From positions 13,502,001 to 13,566,000 of the forward strand of contig NW_026622997.1 in NCBI RefSeq assembly GCF_023065955.2: a stretch of DNA of 64,000 nt, written 5' to 3'. The notes beneath the pieces were generated by a model. The model worked only from the letters and a program-made list of their open reading frames with translations, did no database searches and was not told the origin of the DNA. Below are positions 1 to 10,450 of this stretch, piece after piece. Origin of the DNA: Ursus arctos. Lineage: Eukaryota; Chordata; Mammalia; Carnivora; Ursidae. Positions within the stretch are counted from its first letter, which is position 1, and every line of letters starts with the position of its first letter. A program made the position numbers and the translations under genes.

Positions 1-900
1 TATACATCAATAGATGTGACTGTATGCTTGTACCTGTGTGTGGAAATAACAGAAACATTGAGTGTTAACTATTCTAATAAATGATTCTCAAGTAAAATAA
101 TGGAATTATATTTAAGCATATTTAATACTATAATGATCATAATAAAAAGTAATAGAAACATACATGTACACATGAACACTTATATCTCTGTATGTAGATA
201 TAAATGTACAGATAGGTAATAAAACCATGAATGGTACTAAAAATGTCAGAGAATATAATTAGGAGAAAAGGCCAATAAAAGTAAATTCGCCAAACCTGTT
301 AAATGTGGTTAAATATTCAAATGAAATATTTGAGTTTCACAGTGAATTGGTCACAGGCCCTTCAAACATCTCTAAGACCTATGACTTATTTTTTCTCTCT
401 TTGTTGATAACTGGATTTCAAAAAAACATAGATTTGTAATCTCTCCGCACAGTGGAGTGGAGGAGTAAAGAGTATGGATTTCTAAGCATAGTCGTAAACA
501 TTTTGTCCTGTACATGAGATTGCATCCGTCAGATTGGTTTTTTTTTTAATTGCTAAAACAATTTCCTTCATTGGTCTGTAATAATGACATCTTCCTTTTC
601 TGGAAAGGAACTCAATTAAAATTTCCACTAGCTTCTGGGAAATTGTGGATAAACTTTATAAGTTTGTATCTACTATTCCAATATTGGCTGTCAAGGGAGG
701 AACCTAAACTTATAACTTCTAGGATAATGAGGATATTGTAGTTCCCATGTTACTTTGTTGATGGAATTCATATTCAGGTGTGTGCTTTCTGGAATGACTA
801 CATGCGTCACTCATTATGTTATGGACAGAGCTATTCCGAAACTGAAGAGAGACCAATGTTTCAGGAACTTGAATTCTTTAACTGTTTATCACTAGGACAG
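1..900. other. unique AT-rich sequence, no gene seen
   Basis: No open frame with coding character and no repeat family that I recognise. The first 250 bases are rich in short 'tatata/acatg' words, which can occur in old L1 3' ends, but the similarity is too weak to call. Confidence 0.5.
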
Positions 901-1030
901 AATAAATCACAATGCACAGTTCTGGAGGAGGAGGACCAGGGGGAGGTGGAAGAGGAGAAAAAGAAGACGCATAAGGAGAAGGAAGAGGAGGGGAAGGAGG
1001 AGGGGGAGGAGAGTAAGAAGGACGAAAGAA
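901..1030 (+). repeat. imperfect polypurine (GGA/GAA) tract
   Basis: About 130 bases are nearly all purine on the plus strand, built from irregular gga, gaa and aag units with a few interruptions such as 'acgcat'. The Glu/Lys-rich open frame across it (778-1050), and the Ser/Pro-rich frames on the other strand, are by-products of the base composition and not a gene. Confidence 0.85.
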
Positions 1031-1989
1031 CAACATCGAAATTTGCATAGGATCCAAAATTATGGAGAAGTTTATTGCTTTTAGGGATACATTTCTTTCC
1101 ATCCAGGCCTAGCAATGTCATTTCTCAAGAGTATGAATCTAAAGCCAGAGAGGGTTTGCCTTGGGTTTCCTCCTGACCCCTGCAAAGTACTTAAACACAT
1201 AATAAGGACAGTAGAAATGAGGGCACCACGAATGTCTGCTCTGCTGGTGTAGATCAATTTTATTTGGGCCACAATAGGACATGAAGAAATGAGACATCAT
1301 ACTGACGTAGTGTGTGGAATTCATTCTCACTCCAGTATCTTTCCTCATATTGATGGTAATTTCTATCCAGAAAGCTGTGATAGATAAGTTGTGATGGCTT
1401 ATGTGAATGGTTCAGCAAAAGCCAAGCCCTCCACCCCATTAAAATCGTGCCTCACTCTTCAGACTTTCTCGGGGAACTGTGCATAGCAGGTAAATCAACT
1501 TGATTATTATTCTAATCCAGAGGACATGCAATCATTTACATTTATATGCCAACAATTTCTTTCCTGTTGCCCCAGCAAGAGCTGGGAAATGATTTATAAG
1601 GATGCGAAAGTTCTGGCCCAGATGTTACGCAGCTTGAGCGTGTGTGCATTGCACAGTGTGATGGACTCATCTTCAGATGCATTGATGCTGTCCTAGAGGT
1701 AGCACATGATACAAGGCTAGTGCCAACACATTCCACATTGTTTAGTACAGGGCAAGCACCAACCCCTGTGATAATAAATGTGTCTGGAGTTTATCTTTGT
1801 AGCAGGTCAATACTGAATGCCATCTTCAGGGGAGGGGAGCAGGTTAGCTTCTTGTAATCAGTTTACCACCCTCTGTTGGATCCCTAGTGGACTCCTGTAC
1901 TATAAAGACATTTCTTTCTGGGACAGTTGGCCCTTTGGTTGTTTGCTCCCTCTTTCAAACCTCCCCTTCCCCCACGTTATTCCTTCCCT
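1031..1989. other. unique sequence, no gene seen
   Basis: Mixed-composition sequence with short open frames only (below about 70 codons), none with a recognisable domain, and no repeat family that I can name. Confidence 0.45.
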
Positions 1990-1994
1990 GGGGA

Positions 1995-2135
1995 GAAAAA
2001 AGGAAAGAGAAGAGAAGAGAAAAGAGAAGAGAAGAGAAGAGAAGAGAAGAGAAGAGAAGAGAAGAGAAGAAAAAAAGGAAGAGAAGAGAAAAAAGAAAAG
2101 GAAGAGAAGAGAAGAGAAAAGGGAAGAAAAAGAAT
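1995..2135 (+). repeat. pentanucleotide (GAGAA)n polypurine microsatellite
   Basis: Perfect and near-perfect copies of a five-base 'agaga/gaaga' unit run from about 2005 to 2070. They decay into 'gaaaaaaagg' and 'agaaaagg' variants up to about 2135. The period of five puts all three plus-strand frames through Lys/Arg/Glu runs, which accounts for the overlapping open frames there. It is likely to be length-polymorphic. Confidence 0.92.
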
Positions 2136-2630
2136 ACAAACCTAAAGATTAAAATGATAGTAAGAGGAAAAAATTATCCCCCTCCATTCCATTCAGTTAC
2201 ACACTTCATAATCAGAGTCAAATGAAAGATACATCTCAAGTTTTGTTGGACTTTTACTGTGCATATAGTCATGACATTTTTTTTTTAACTTCGAAAAAAA
2301 CTGTGGCTTTGGGTTTGCTTTTCTCAGAAAAGTATCTCTGGAGAGCCTACTGTTCAGCTGTCAAGGTGAAAATGGTCACCACAATTCATGTCACTTCCCA
2401 AGATGATATGATTGTTATTATTTCTTATTAACTGAACAAGACAACAATCACAGATAGGCATAGTTTTATACCCCTTGGGGTTGTAACATTTTTAACTTCC
2501 TATGGACAACACAATCAAATCTATAAAGAGTATCTACACCCAAGAAATAAAGTAATCCAGGTTAGAAATACATTTCAAATAATAAAGTGAAATTTTGTAT
2601 CATTGAAGGTTAGATATCAAAATAGTCTTT

Positions 2631-2820
2631 AAAAAAACAGATTTTATTTATTTGAGAGAGAGAAGGAGAGGGAGAGAGCATGAGAGGAGGGAGGGAGAAG
2701 ACTCCCGGCTCAGCAGGGAGCCCAATGCCGGACTTGATCCTGGGACTCCATCCCAAGACTCCCGGATCATGACCTGAGCCAAAGGCAGTCGCTCAACCAA
2801 CTGAGCCATCCAGGTGCCCT
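2631..2820 (-). mobile_element. Can-SINE (SINEC), minus strand
   Basis: A lysine-tRNA-derived carnivoran SINE inserted in reverse: the A-rich tail complement ('gattttatttatttgaga') lies at the left and the tRNA-like head ('ctgagccatccaggtgccct') at the right. Flanking target-site repeats 'aatagtctt' lie at 2621-2629 and 2826-2834. The body carries an extra copy of about 13 bases around 2745-2765, where the 'gggactcc' block is repeated as 'aagactcc' before 'ggatcatgacctgagcc'. The extra block is not in the other copies here. Confidence 0.93.
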
Positions 2821-3332
2821 ACCAGAATAGTCTTAATGAAGACCTTTAAAACTGTACAAAATGGTTCTCAAACTTTCATCGACCAAAGTAAGGATGACTT
2901 AGGGTGCTTTTTTTAAAAAGCATATATTCGTGGGCATCACCTACAGAATCTGATTTAGTAGGAAGGGCAAAAATACCAGGAATCTAAATTTCAGAAAGTG
3001 CCCCAGGTAATGGGGTAGTTTATAGAACAACCTTCAAGAAAACTAGCTGTAAGTCTTCTTACACGGATATATTTTTTCTTTAGGCTAATAAAATACACTT
3101 TGACCTTCACCTACAGATTGTGGTCAATTCTTCTGAAATCATGGGTCTAATTTACTTTTCAAATAGAATCAGGCAAAAAGAATACACTGTCTTGGGTAAT
3201 CATCGTATCCCCATTAGGTCTTGGCAATTGTAACATTTCTTCTAAGAATAGTTTTTGGAATATTTTTGTGTGTTTTCTCTTTTAGTAAACGTTCGTATTT
3301 TTTGGCTTTGATTTTTTTCCCATGTGCTTCTT

Positions 3333-3430
3333 TTTTTTAAATTTTTATTTTAATTCCAGTTCGTTAACAAACAGTGTTATATTAGTTTCAGGCATACAAT
3401 ACAGTGATTCAACACTTCCATACATCACCT
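3333..3430 (-). mobile_element. L1 3'-end fragment, minus strand
   Basis: The stretch 'ttcgttaacaaacagtg', then 'ttagtttcaggcatacaa', then 'acagtgattcaacacttcc' is the reverse complement of the 3' tail typical of carnivoran L1 elements. Only about 100 bases remain, so this is a heavily 5'-truncated copy. A sister fragment lies at 31665-31760. Confidence 0.7.
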
Positions 3431-3537
3431 GATTTTCACTTTTTTTTTTGGCTTTTAATATGTGCTTTGTATTTTAATAGATAAATATTTGTAAACCATG
3501 AGTGAGCATTTCAAAATTAGTAATAATATTCTTCTCT

Positions 3538-3632
3538 GGGGCACCTGGGTGGCTCAGTCAGTTAAGCCCCTGACTTTTGATTTCAGCTCAGATCTTAATC
3601 TTAGGGTGATGAGTTCAAGCCCCATAATAAAT
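3538..3632 (+). mobile_element. old, truncated tRNA-derived SINE
   Basis: Begins 'ggggcacctgggtggctcag' and carries a B-box-like 'gagttcaagcccc', so the tRNA-derived head is present. The pyrimidine-rich body is missing: the element goes almost straight into 'ataataaatttcata'. It is more diverged than the full Can-SINEs and resembles the remnant at 41852-41950. Confidence 0.8.
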
Positions 3633-3730
3633 TTCATATATATATATGAAATTATAATATTCTCTCTTTAGTTTTATCTGAGTGAATGTCAAGGGCAAAA
3701 TATGTGCACTACTACCTATTAGGTTTTAAT

Positions 3731-3771
3731 ATATTCATTCATTCATTCATTCATTCATTCATTCATTCATT
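3731..3771 (+). repeat. tetranucleotide (ATTC)n microsatellite
   Basis: Around nine uninterrupted copies of 'attc' follow 'ttttaatat'. There is no sign that it derives from a SINE tail. Confidence 0.93.
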
Positions 3772-5957
3772 GTAGCTTTCATGATTCCCAACACGGTCTG
3801 TCTCAAGAAACCTTTAAATGTAATACAGAACAGGGGGAAGAAGGATCATAGAAATGCAAAATGCCATTTACCAGCAGGTTATTAAAGAAACTATTTGCCA
3901 TCTTTGCATTGGCTATGTGTCCCTTTGAAAGGGGTTAATAGGATCTAATAGGAGAGCATTGTTTCTTTATTCTCTTCCCAGCCTGGTAAGATAGGGTGCT
4001 ACAAAGTGGTTGCTTAGTAAATGGGTAAAAACTGTTGATTTGGTAAAGGTCACTCAGAGAGAAAAGAGTTGAGCCCAGCAGGTTTAAACCAGATCTACCT
4101 TTTGCCGAATTCATGGCATGCTTCTCAAGCCAATCACATCTGAAGTTTGTTTGACTATCCTCACCATTAATTTATGTCCCTGATAACTAAAGACTAAAAT
4201 GACACGGACACTCTCCCCCACACTTCCAGTTAGTTCAAATTATTAAATGACACTTAGAACTAAATTTTGAATGTTTCCCTAATTCCTTAATTAAGGAAAT
4301 GTAGGTAGACAAGATGAGAATCTCTCAGATGTTCTGCTTCTAGAAGAATGAGAATGAACAAATACCCCAGCAGCTGGATTCTCCGATCTGATATATCTTG
4401 CAGCTATGTCTGGCTTTAATCTATTTTTGGGAAGCTATCCATAACCCCAAGTGATAAGATAGTCTGTAGTCTACTTCCATACCAAAATTTTTTTTATTGT
4501 CTTTTAATCTTTGCCCCATTGTTTTTTAATGTGCTTTATGCATTAAAGGATTTTAATGTATGTGTGTAATTTCTTGATAAAGGAATTTGTTCTACTTTCA
4601 GGTCTATTTATTCTGATATTTTTTTTTCAAACACAACATTCTTTTTTTCCATCATCAGCCAGATTTTATCCTTGGTCTTATCCTATCTGTTAAATTCTGG
4701 ACTCTAATTTTTTCCACTGAAATTCAAACCCAATTCATTATTTATTCTCTATGTTTTTATGTAGAAGCTTTCTGTAGCTTCTTACTTATGCATCCTCTCC
4801 ACAGTTCTTTGCCTTAAAGTTTTCTCCAAAATATATATTTTTTTATCCTTCTTCAAATACCAGTTTTAAAACTCTTTGATCTGGTTGATTCTTTCCTTTG
4901 CTTTTGCCAGTTACTCTTTAGCCCTGCCAAGAATCCATCATTCTGGCATAATCCAAAAAAACAAATGCTGTTCTTTGATAACATCTTCATCATCAGTGGT
5001 TCATTTCCACATCCTTTTTTTTTTCTTGTTTTTTCCCAATTCACAACATTCCATTTGAAGTTGCTTTCAGATATTTGGACTTTCTACCCGGGACGGAGAT
5101 AACGTGAATGGAGATCCCTTCCAGGTTTTCTTTAAATAACTCATGCGTTGTGAGAAGTACTTTATTGAGTTGAAGAGGACTGCTAGCAGGACTGCCCCAG
5201 TGACTCAGCAGACTTCGGGATTAGCCATGTCAGTCTCCATAAATCCAGGTCCTACTTCTCAACAGGGAATCCCCAAGCAACATGAACAGTTGTCTTTTTT
5301 TCTCAACTTGTCCCCTCATGTTCTGAGGTTGTTGCTTAAGTCTCAGAACATGTTGATGAAACTATTTCAGAAGATGCTCAGGTCTGCTGTATGGTCTGCT
5401 ATACGTGACGTGATTTCCTCCAGTCTTCTTTTACCCTACCTGTCTTACAGTCTTCCTATTCTCCACCTGTGTATCTTCTAAAAAATTTGATCTTGAACTG
5501 TTTTCTCAATCCTCTCCAAGAGTGCTCCATTCTTCCTAATAATTCAATATATAAAGAGACTCATAGCTCAACTCCTTCTCTTGAGTGGGGATACTCCCTT
5601 ATTTTTATACATATAACAGATCAAAAAGACAATAAAAGCACATTCCTTCCTACAGTTATTTGGCAAACCAAGAATAGAGCTTTGGTAGCCATGCCTCTTA
5701 AATATAAAGACATAGTCCAATACTTTGTTCTATCTGAAGATTTTTTTTTTTTAAAGGTTATCATTTCCAAGCAACTAACCAGAGAGGAGGAGCCTAGAAA
5801 CTGCTCTGAGGACAGCTGGACTATGCCCTGATAGTCTTGGCTTCTATGCTGAATGTTAGAATTTACAAATGATCAGCACAGCAATGATGTTTCAATCCAG
5901 CATTCTTCTGTAAGAAGAGCCATGGAAGCCCTTGCCCAAATACTTACCACTACCATT
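3772..5957. other. mostly unique sequence; possible MIR remnant near 4.04-4.13 kb
   Basis: No gene seen. The segment 4040-4125 ('aaaggtcactcagagag' ... 'gagcccagcaggtttaaacc') has the layout of a reverse-oriented MIR core but is too diverged to be certain. Frames at 5143-5481 and 5469-5831 (112 and 120 codons) have no domain I recognise, lack coding bias, and end in simple AT-rich sequence. I take them as chance. Confidence 0.4.
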
Positions 5958-6145
5958 TGAGAGGAGGAGGAGGAGGAGGAGGAGGAGGAGGAGGAGGAGG
6001 AGGAGGAAAAGGATGAGGAGGAGGAGGAGGAGGAAGAGGAGGGAGGGGGAAGGGGAGGGGAGGGGGAGGGAAGGAGGGGGAAGGGTGAAAGGAGAAAAGG
6101 GGGGAAGGGGAAGAGGAAGGAGGAGGAGAAGGAGAAGAAGAAAGA
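5958..6145 (+). repeat. (GGA)n / GGGGA polypurine tract
   Basis: About 50 bases of perfect 'gag' units are followed by irregular 'gggga' and 'gaagg' blocks. Some 190 bases are virtually free of pyrimidines on the plus strand. The poly-Arg plus-strand frame and poly-Leu minus-strand frame (5892-6243) come from the repeat and are not genes. The G-runs in the second half could form triplex or G-quadruplex structures. Confidence 0.93.
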
Positions 6146-6580
6146 AGATTCTATTTGTGTTTAGGGGTTCTTGGCATCTCAAAACAACAGAGAGTGCCTG
6201 TGGAAAGCCTCAGGTGGCATTCTTGCTATTATCATTTGTATGAGTGTATAATGCCCAAGTCCTGCTTCTCCCCAGAGCCCAGCATTATAGGGAGAAGACA
6301 TTTCTTCAGCAGTCCAAGATGTAAAGGGACCTGAAGAGCTGCTTTAGAGATACTCTCAACACATTACACGGTGGTATAAACATAAGCCAGTGGGAAGTTT
6401 TTATTCAATTGTTTCCAAAACTTCTCAGCCAAGGGACAAGGGGGTGTGTGTGGTGACGGCTTAAAGTTGTCATCTCCACACTATTTGAACTGCTTGACAG
6501 CACAGTTGGGGACCACACACAACCCTGTTGTAGTCATAGGTTCTGTTTTGCTTTTGACCAAAGTTAAAAATCTTAGGGCA

Positions 6581-6619
6581 GTGTGTGCACATGCGTATGC
6601 ACACGTGCATATATGTGTA
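6581..6619. repeat. 39-base strictly alternating purine-pyrimidine run
   Basis: Starting at 'gtgtgtgcacatgcgtatgc', every base alternates purine and pyrimidine for 39 positions, mixing GT, GC, AC and AT steps. This is the sequence class that favours left-handed Z-DNA. It stops about 90 bases before the Can-SINE insertion site at 6712. Confidence 0.75.
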
Positions 6620-6711
6620 AGGAAACAATTGTTGAGATTGGCAAGAAGACCCCAGAGAAAACACTCCAGATTGTTTGCATATTTGTTTGCTATACAAGAG
6701 GCAATATTTTA

Positions 6712-6917
6712 TTTTATTTTATTTTTTTAAAGAATTTATTTATTTATTTGACAGAGATAGAGACAGCCAGCGAGAGAGGGAACACAAGCAGGGGGAGTGG
6801 GAGAGGAAGAAGCAGACTCATAGCGGAGGAGCCTGATGTGGGGCTCGATCCCATAACGCCGGGATCACGCCCTGAGCCGAAGGCAGACGCTTAACCGCTG
6901 TGCCACCCAGGCGCCCC
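6712..6917 (-). mobile_element. Can-SINE, arctoid-type body, full length, intact TSD
   Basis: Complete reverse-oriented SINE. The tail complement 'aaagaatttatttatttatt' is followed by 'gacagccagcgagagaggg' and 'agcaggggga', and the head ends 'cgctgtgccacccaggcg'. Direct repeats of 16 bases flank it exactly ('aagaggcaatatttta' at 6696-6711 and 6918-6933), so the insertion is young. Nearly identical bodies occur at 22386-22580 and 25650-25853. The open frames across it come from the SINE itself. Confidence 0.97.
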
Positions 6918-6933
6918 AAGAGGCAATATTTTA

Positions 6934-8179
6934 AAGAGTATATTTTGTTCCAGTGTTCCCTTTAGATTCTGAAGTTTTCAACCTAAATACTTTTGGTGAA
7001 CAAAGCATGAACTTATGTCATAAATTAATGCCCATGGTGTATGTGTGAAGACACCAACTCTAGTGAAGAGGACACACATTTCATTAGTAGATAGAAGAAA
7101 AGGCTATGGTGACAAAAAGAGCTTTCTTGCTTTTCTCCAGGAGTAAACCCTAAACCAGAACCTTATTTCTACCGAGTTTTCCAATGAAGTGTGCACTGGG
7201 GAAAACGAGGGTGAGGAATAGGCTAAATTTCACCTTGTAGAAATAATTCTCTTGTAATATTTTAACCCATAGATAGTTTTCAATCTGTCTAATCATTCTA
7301 TATAGATGGCTAACTGTTGTCCATTTCTTATGCTAATTAAGTAAATACTGAGGTAATTCAATGATGATAGTAAGAACAGGCAGTCCATGCTTTCATTTTA
7401 GGTAGGATCAATTTCTATCAGGGTGAAAGAGAAACCTTAATAAAATGTATACTGTGGGGTAAAATGTGATCTCTTTTTCTCTCTTCCTTCCTCCTTATCT
7501 GGAAAACCTGTGGTTGGTCCTCTACCTAGTACGACATAAAGCCAAGGCTCTGAAAAACCCACATCACGCATGTTCTCCATCCTCAGTCTGCTTGAATGCC
7601 CATCTCTTAACCCATTCCAGCTCTTTCTGGCTTCAGACTTTACAACATTTCTGTTCTGGGTGTAGTTTGATCTCACCCTCAGACCTGACACCAGAGACAA
7701 TTACTTCGTCTTTGACCTTAGACTCCCTCCTTCAAGCATGGCTCAGGTTCAACATGATTACTCTGCTGTCCTGGGTCAAGAGCTCACCTGTTCTGGCCCA
7801 GGTCATGATAACCACCAAAATTTCATCCTCATGTGGTTGGTTCAGTTGCTAGTGTAGAATTGAAGCAAAATTCTTCCCACACAGCAGGGACACATTTACA
7901 ACAAGGACATTTAGCTTCGGTAACATTTTCTCATTATTCGTATTTTACAGTTGTTCCAATCAATACACCAATTCATCCTTTCTTGGTAAACTTTGGTTTT
8001 GGATTATTTATATAGTCCATTTTGCAGATAGTATTGTACACTGAAACTTGATTGAGCCTAAAAATATTTTCAAAGAGATCTTATTACTTTCTCCTTCATG
8101 CAAGCCTTCATTTTGCTCTCAGGAAGGTAGGTCTCCTTGTGGGCAGTTGGGTAAACCATGTGTTTCTTGCTAAGTCATC
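6934..8179. other. unique sequence, no gene seen
   Basis: No recognisable repeat or gene. The 128-codon plus-strand frame at 7466-7852 is Ser/Leu-rich, has no domain I know, and has no splice or promoter context that I can see. Confidence 0.4.
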
Positions 8180-8625
8180 TTTCCCTTTGCTGCTTTGGGC
8201 CAAGGACCCAGTTTAATGTTCCCTGAAGACCTCCCCCCCCCTTTTTTTTCCTGCTTCTGCCTCTCTGTAAAGACTGCTCCTCCATTTTTCTCTGTAATTG
8301 GCATGTCCATTTTTTCCTCTTTACCTCTTCCCTCTTCATAATCTTTTCAACCTTCAAAAAACAGGTGACACAGATCTTCTGGCATAACTCCTTCCTTGCT
8401 TGAGTCTTTCTCTGAATTCCTGCAGATCTGTCTGGAAGCTGCCTCCACATTCATCATATGTACCCTGATTATTTTCTATTGTTTCAGTATATATCTTATC
8501 TCATCGCCCAGCTCAATTTTAAGCTTCCTGAAGGTAGGAATAATGTCTTTTTAATTTTTTTAAACATCTCTGGTAACTGATAGAGTGGCATGCATACATG
8601 ATTAAACAGCAAGGTATCATCAGCA
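8180..8625 (+). mobile_element. probable L2 3' end
   Basis: The layout matches a LINE-2 tail: pyrimidine-rich 'cctgcttctgcctctctgta', then 'cagcttcctgaaggtagg', then 'aataatgtctttttaa'. This is the 'chromosomal gene-poor' type of old repeat, strongly diverged. The call rests on motif order only. Confidence 0.45.
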
Positions 8626-9956
8626 CAAAATCATGGTGTTTCAGACAGGCTTAAAACCATTTAATGCAGTTTTAGGAAAAAAATACATAACTGGTAGATT
8701 CATGCATTTTGAAGCCCATTTAAACTATAACTCCAGAATGTAGTCAGTCAATCATGGTATCCTCTGTGAAATACACCTAAGAAGGGGAATTCATAATAGG
8801 AATCGCAAAGTGTTTCACAAATAGGCATCGCTGTAGCGAATGCTGCCAACCCAATCCATTGCTCAACAAAATGCCTCTAAATAAGACAGTACTGAGGAGG
8901 AGGCTGAGAGATGAAGTGGGCAATGAGCTGGAAGGAGTCACAGCTGTTTCTTTTCATTCATTCGTTGCATTCTCTGTAAATATTGGTACGGCTTGCAAAG
9001 TGGTAGACAGCATTTCTGTAAATTAAAATGACTGCTCATACCGCGGCAAGAATATCAGGGGTCTGAGTGTCAGGCAAAGCAGACAATGACATCATACGCT
9101 GAGCGAGCTTTCCCTTTCGCTTCCCTCAAATGCTCCAAATTCATTTGCTCCATAATATTTGAATATATATTTTAAATGAGCCAACTCTTTTACCCAGAAG
9201 GTAATCAACGCTTGTTTGAGAATCGTTTTTCTGCAGCTTTCCTTTTGCCACATGAGTCCGGGATTGTTTACGCTTTCATTTTCAAGGTTTTTTTCTTTTT
9301 TTTTCCACGAAATTTCCAAATAGACAGATGTCTTTTTGTAAAATTGAAATGACACATCAGAGTTTTAATGCTGTCTTTCTTGTATTTGCATATCTAATTA
9401 CTTGCACCACATTTTATTAGTATATTATCTGATGAGAAATTCTGACTAATTAATTTCACCTGGAATTCTATGCGGGTGTATGAAAAATTATACTTGGCCA
9501 TTTGTAGAGACCAGCTGTGTATCAGAAATATCTGATCCCCATCTGCAGGATTAAAAAGAGTGAGCGAAAACAGCTGATTGTAAAAAACAGTCCCTTTTCC
9601 TCGTGCCCTGAAGGTATGATTACTGAAGGAATCCGTTATTCCTCAGCCTATATTCTGAACATTAACTCGGAAGTTTACTCCAAGCATCATTCACTGGGAC
9701 GACTTTCCTTTCCCTCATTTTGGTTTTAATTTGTAGTAACGCTAATGCGATCGGGTTCCACACGTAGACATGCGCTCACGGCCTCCAATTCCAGCCTGAC
9801 TCACCCCCAGCCAACTTCATTTGGACCACAAATTACTTTGGCCTGGCTGACAGTGGAAACCAATAAACAAAAATCTGAGCGAGTGGGGGATTTCGTGTTA
9901 AAAGATAACCTCCAGGATCCAACGCGGCCTCTTAGAAATGCAACCGAGTCCTGCAG
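8626..9956. other. repeat-free block upstream of the CpG cluster
   Basis: About 1.3 kb without any interspersed repeat I recognise, which is notable beside the repeat-dense remainder. It has well-mixed AT-rich words ('cataatatttgaatatata', 'taattaatttcacctgg'). The context beside a CpG cluster would fit conserved regulatory DNA, but that is inference; no comparison was possible. Confidence 0.35.
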
Positions 9957-10300
9957 CATGCGTGACTCCAACGCACACACGCGTGCTCTCACTTTCTCTC
10001 GTTCTCTGCGTCTTGCTCTGTATTTCGGTTTGGATTCTTTGTCTGCCCTGACAACAGATGGTGTTTTAATAAAGTCCAGTAGGAATATTACTGTGAGTAA
10101 ACAATGCAGTGCATGCCAATTCCGTAATTGCCGGGTACTGATTCAGGCTCTTACCTGCTCCATCCAAATTGGGAGGGAACCAAGCGCGCGTGCACCTACC
10201 GGCAGCAGCCGGCTCGCCCGCAGCTGTGCTGTGCCTCGGCGGCTAGCCTCACCGCGGAAGGTAAATTGCGGCCCCTGTCATGCTTCTTGGCACCGGGTCT
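9957..10300. promoter_or_regulatory. CpG-rich cluster, candidate promoter region
   Basis: I count roughly twenty CpG dinucleotides in about 340 bases, densest at 10180-10290 ('caagcgcgcgtgcacc', 'ggctcgcccgcag', 'cctcggcggctagcc', 'caccgcgg'). Most of the window is strongly CpG-depleted, as expected for methylated mammalian DNA, so a preserved cluster suggests germline hypomethylation. It is smaller than a classical CpG island. No TATA box is evident. An in-frame 185-codon open frame crosses it on the plus strand (9745-10302) and is probably due to a low stop frequency in GC-rich DNA. Confidence 0.5.
10155..10270 (-). other. candidate minus-strand first exon with splice donor
   Basis: On the minus strand the CpG-rich segment runs into 'ttggATGGAGCAG' followed by GTAAGAGCC, a near-perfect CAG|GTAAGA donor. 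The last exon base would be 10155 and the intron would start at 10154. An ATG at 10163-10161 would encode Met-Glu-Gln and leave the exon in phase 0. The Kozak context has G at +4 but T at -3, so it is mediocre. A second possible donor ('ccg|gtaggt') lies about 40 bases upstream. No downstream exon can be assigned, and the 5' limit is a guess. It could be a non-coding or alternative first exon of a large gene whose body lies to the left. Confidence 0.35.
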
Positions 10301-10385
10301 AGAGAACGGCTGCCATCTGGCTTGTCATCAAACATGGTCATTGAATCTCTCAGAGATGAAATGGCTTTTTAAAAAATCTTGCTGT

Positions 10386-10450
10386 TAAAAAAAAAAAAAA
10401 GAAAAAGAAAGAAAGAAAGGAAGAAAGAAAGAAAGAAAGAAGAAAAAGAA
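10386..10450 (+). repeat. A-run followed by (GAAA)n
   Basis: About 14 A residues grade into 'gaaagaaagaaagg' repeats. There is no SINE body attached on either side, so this is a simple microsatellite rather than a retroposon tail. Confidence 0.88.

Noticed and set aside
1817..2225. Overlapping Lys/Arg/Glu-rich frames of about 110 codons
   Set aside because: Generated by the (GAGAA)n pentanucleotide, which is open in all three frames.
3538..3632. tRNA-like A- and B-boxes here and in all Can-SINE heads
   Set aside because: No cloverleaf closes and the tails are SINE-type. These are retroposed tRNA derivatives, not tRNA genes.
3731..3771. Regular (ATTC)n array considered as a CRISPR-like or satellite array
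   Set aside because: Four-base unit with no spacers; an ordinary microsatellite in a mammalian genome.
5892..6243. Poly-Arg (plus) and poly-Leu (minus) open frames
   Set aside because: They are translations of the GGA repeat; no stop can occur in a pure polypurine tract, and the flanks show no gene.
6583..6894. 103-codon plus-strand frame
   Set aside because: Runs through the alternating GT/GC run and a reversed Can-SINE. The same peptide pattern recurs at the SINE copy at 25.65 kb, so it is SINE-derived.
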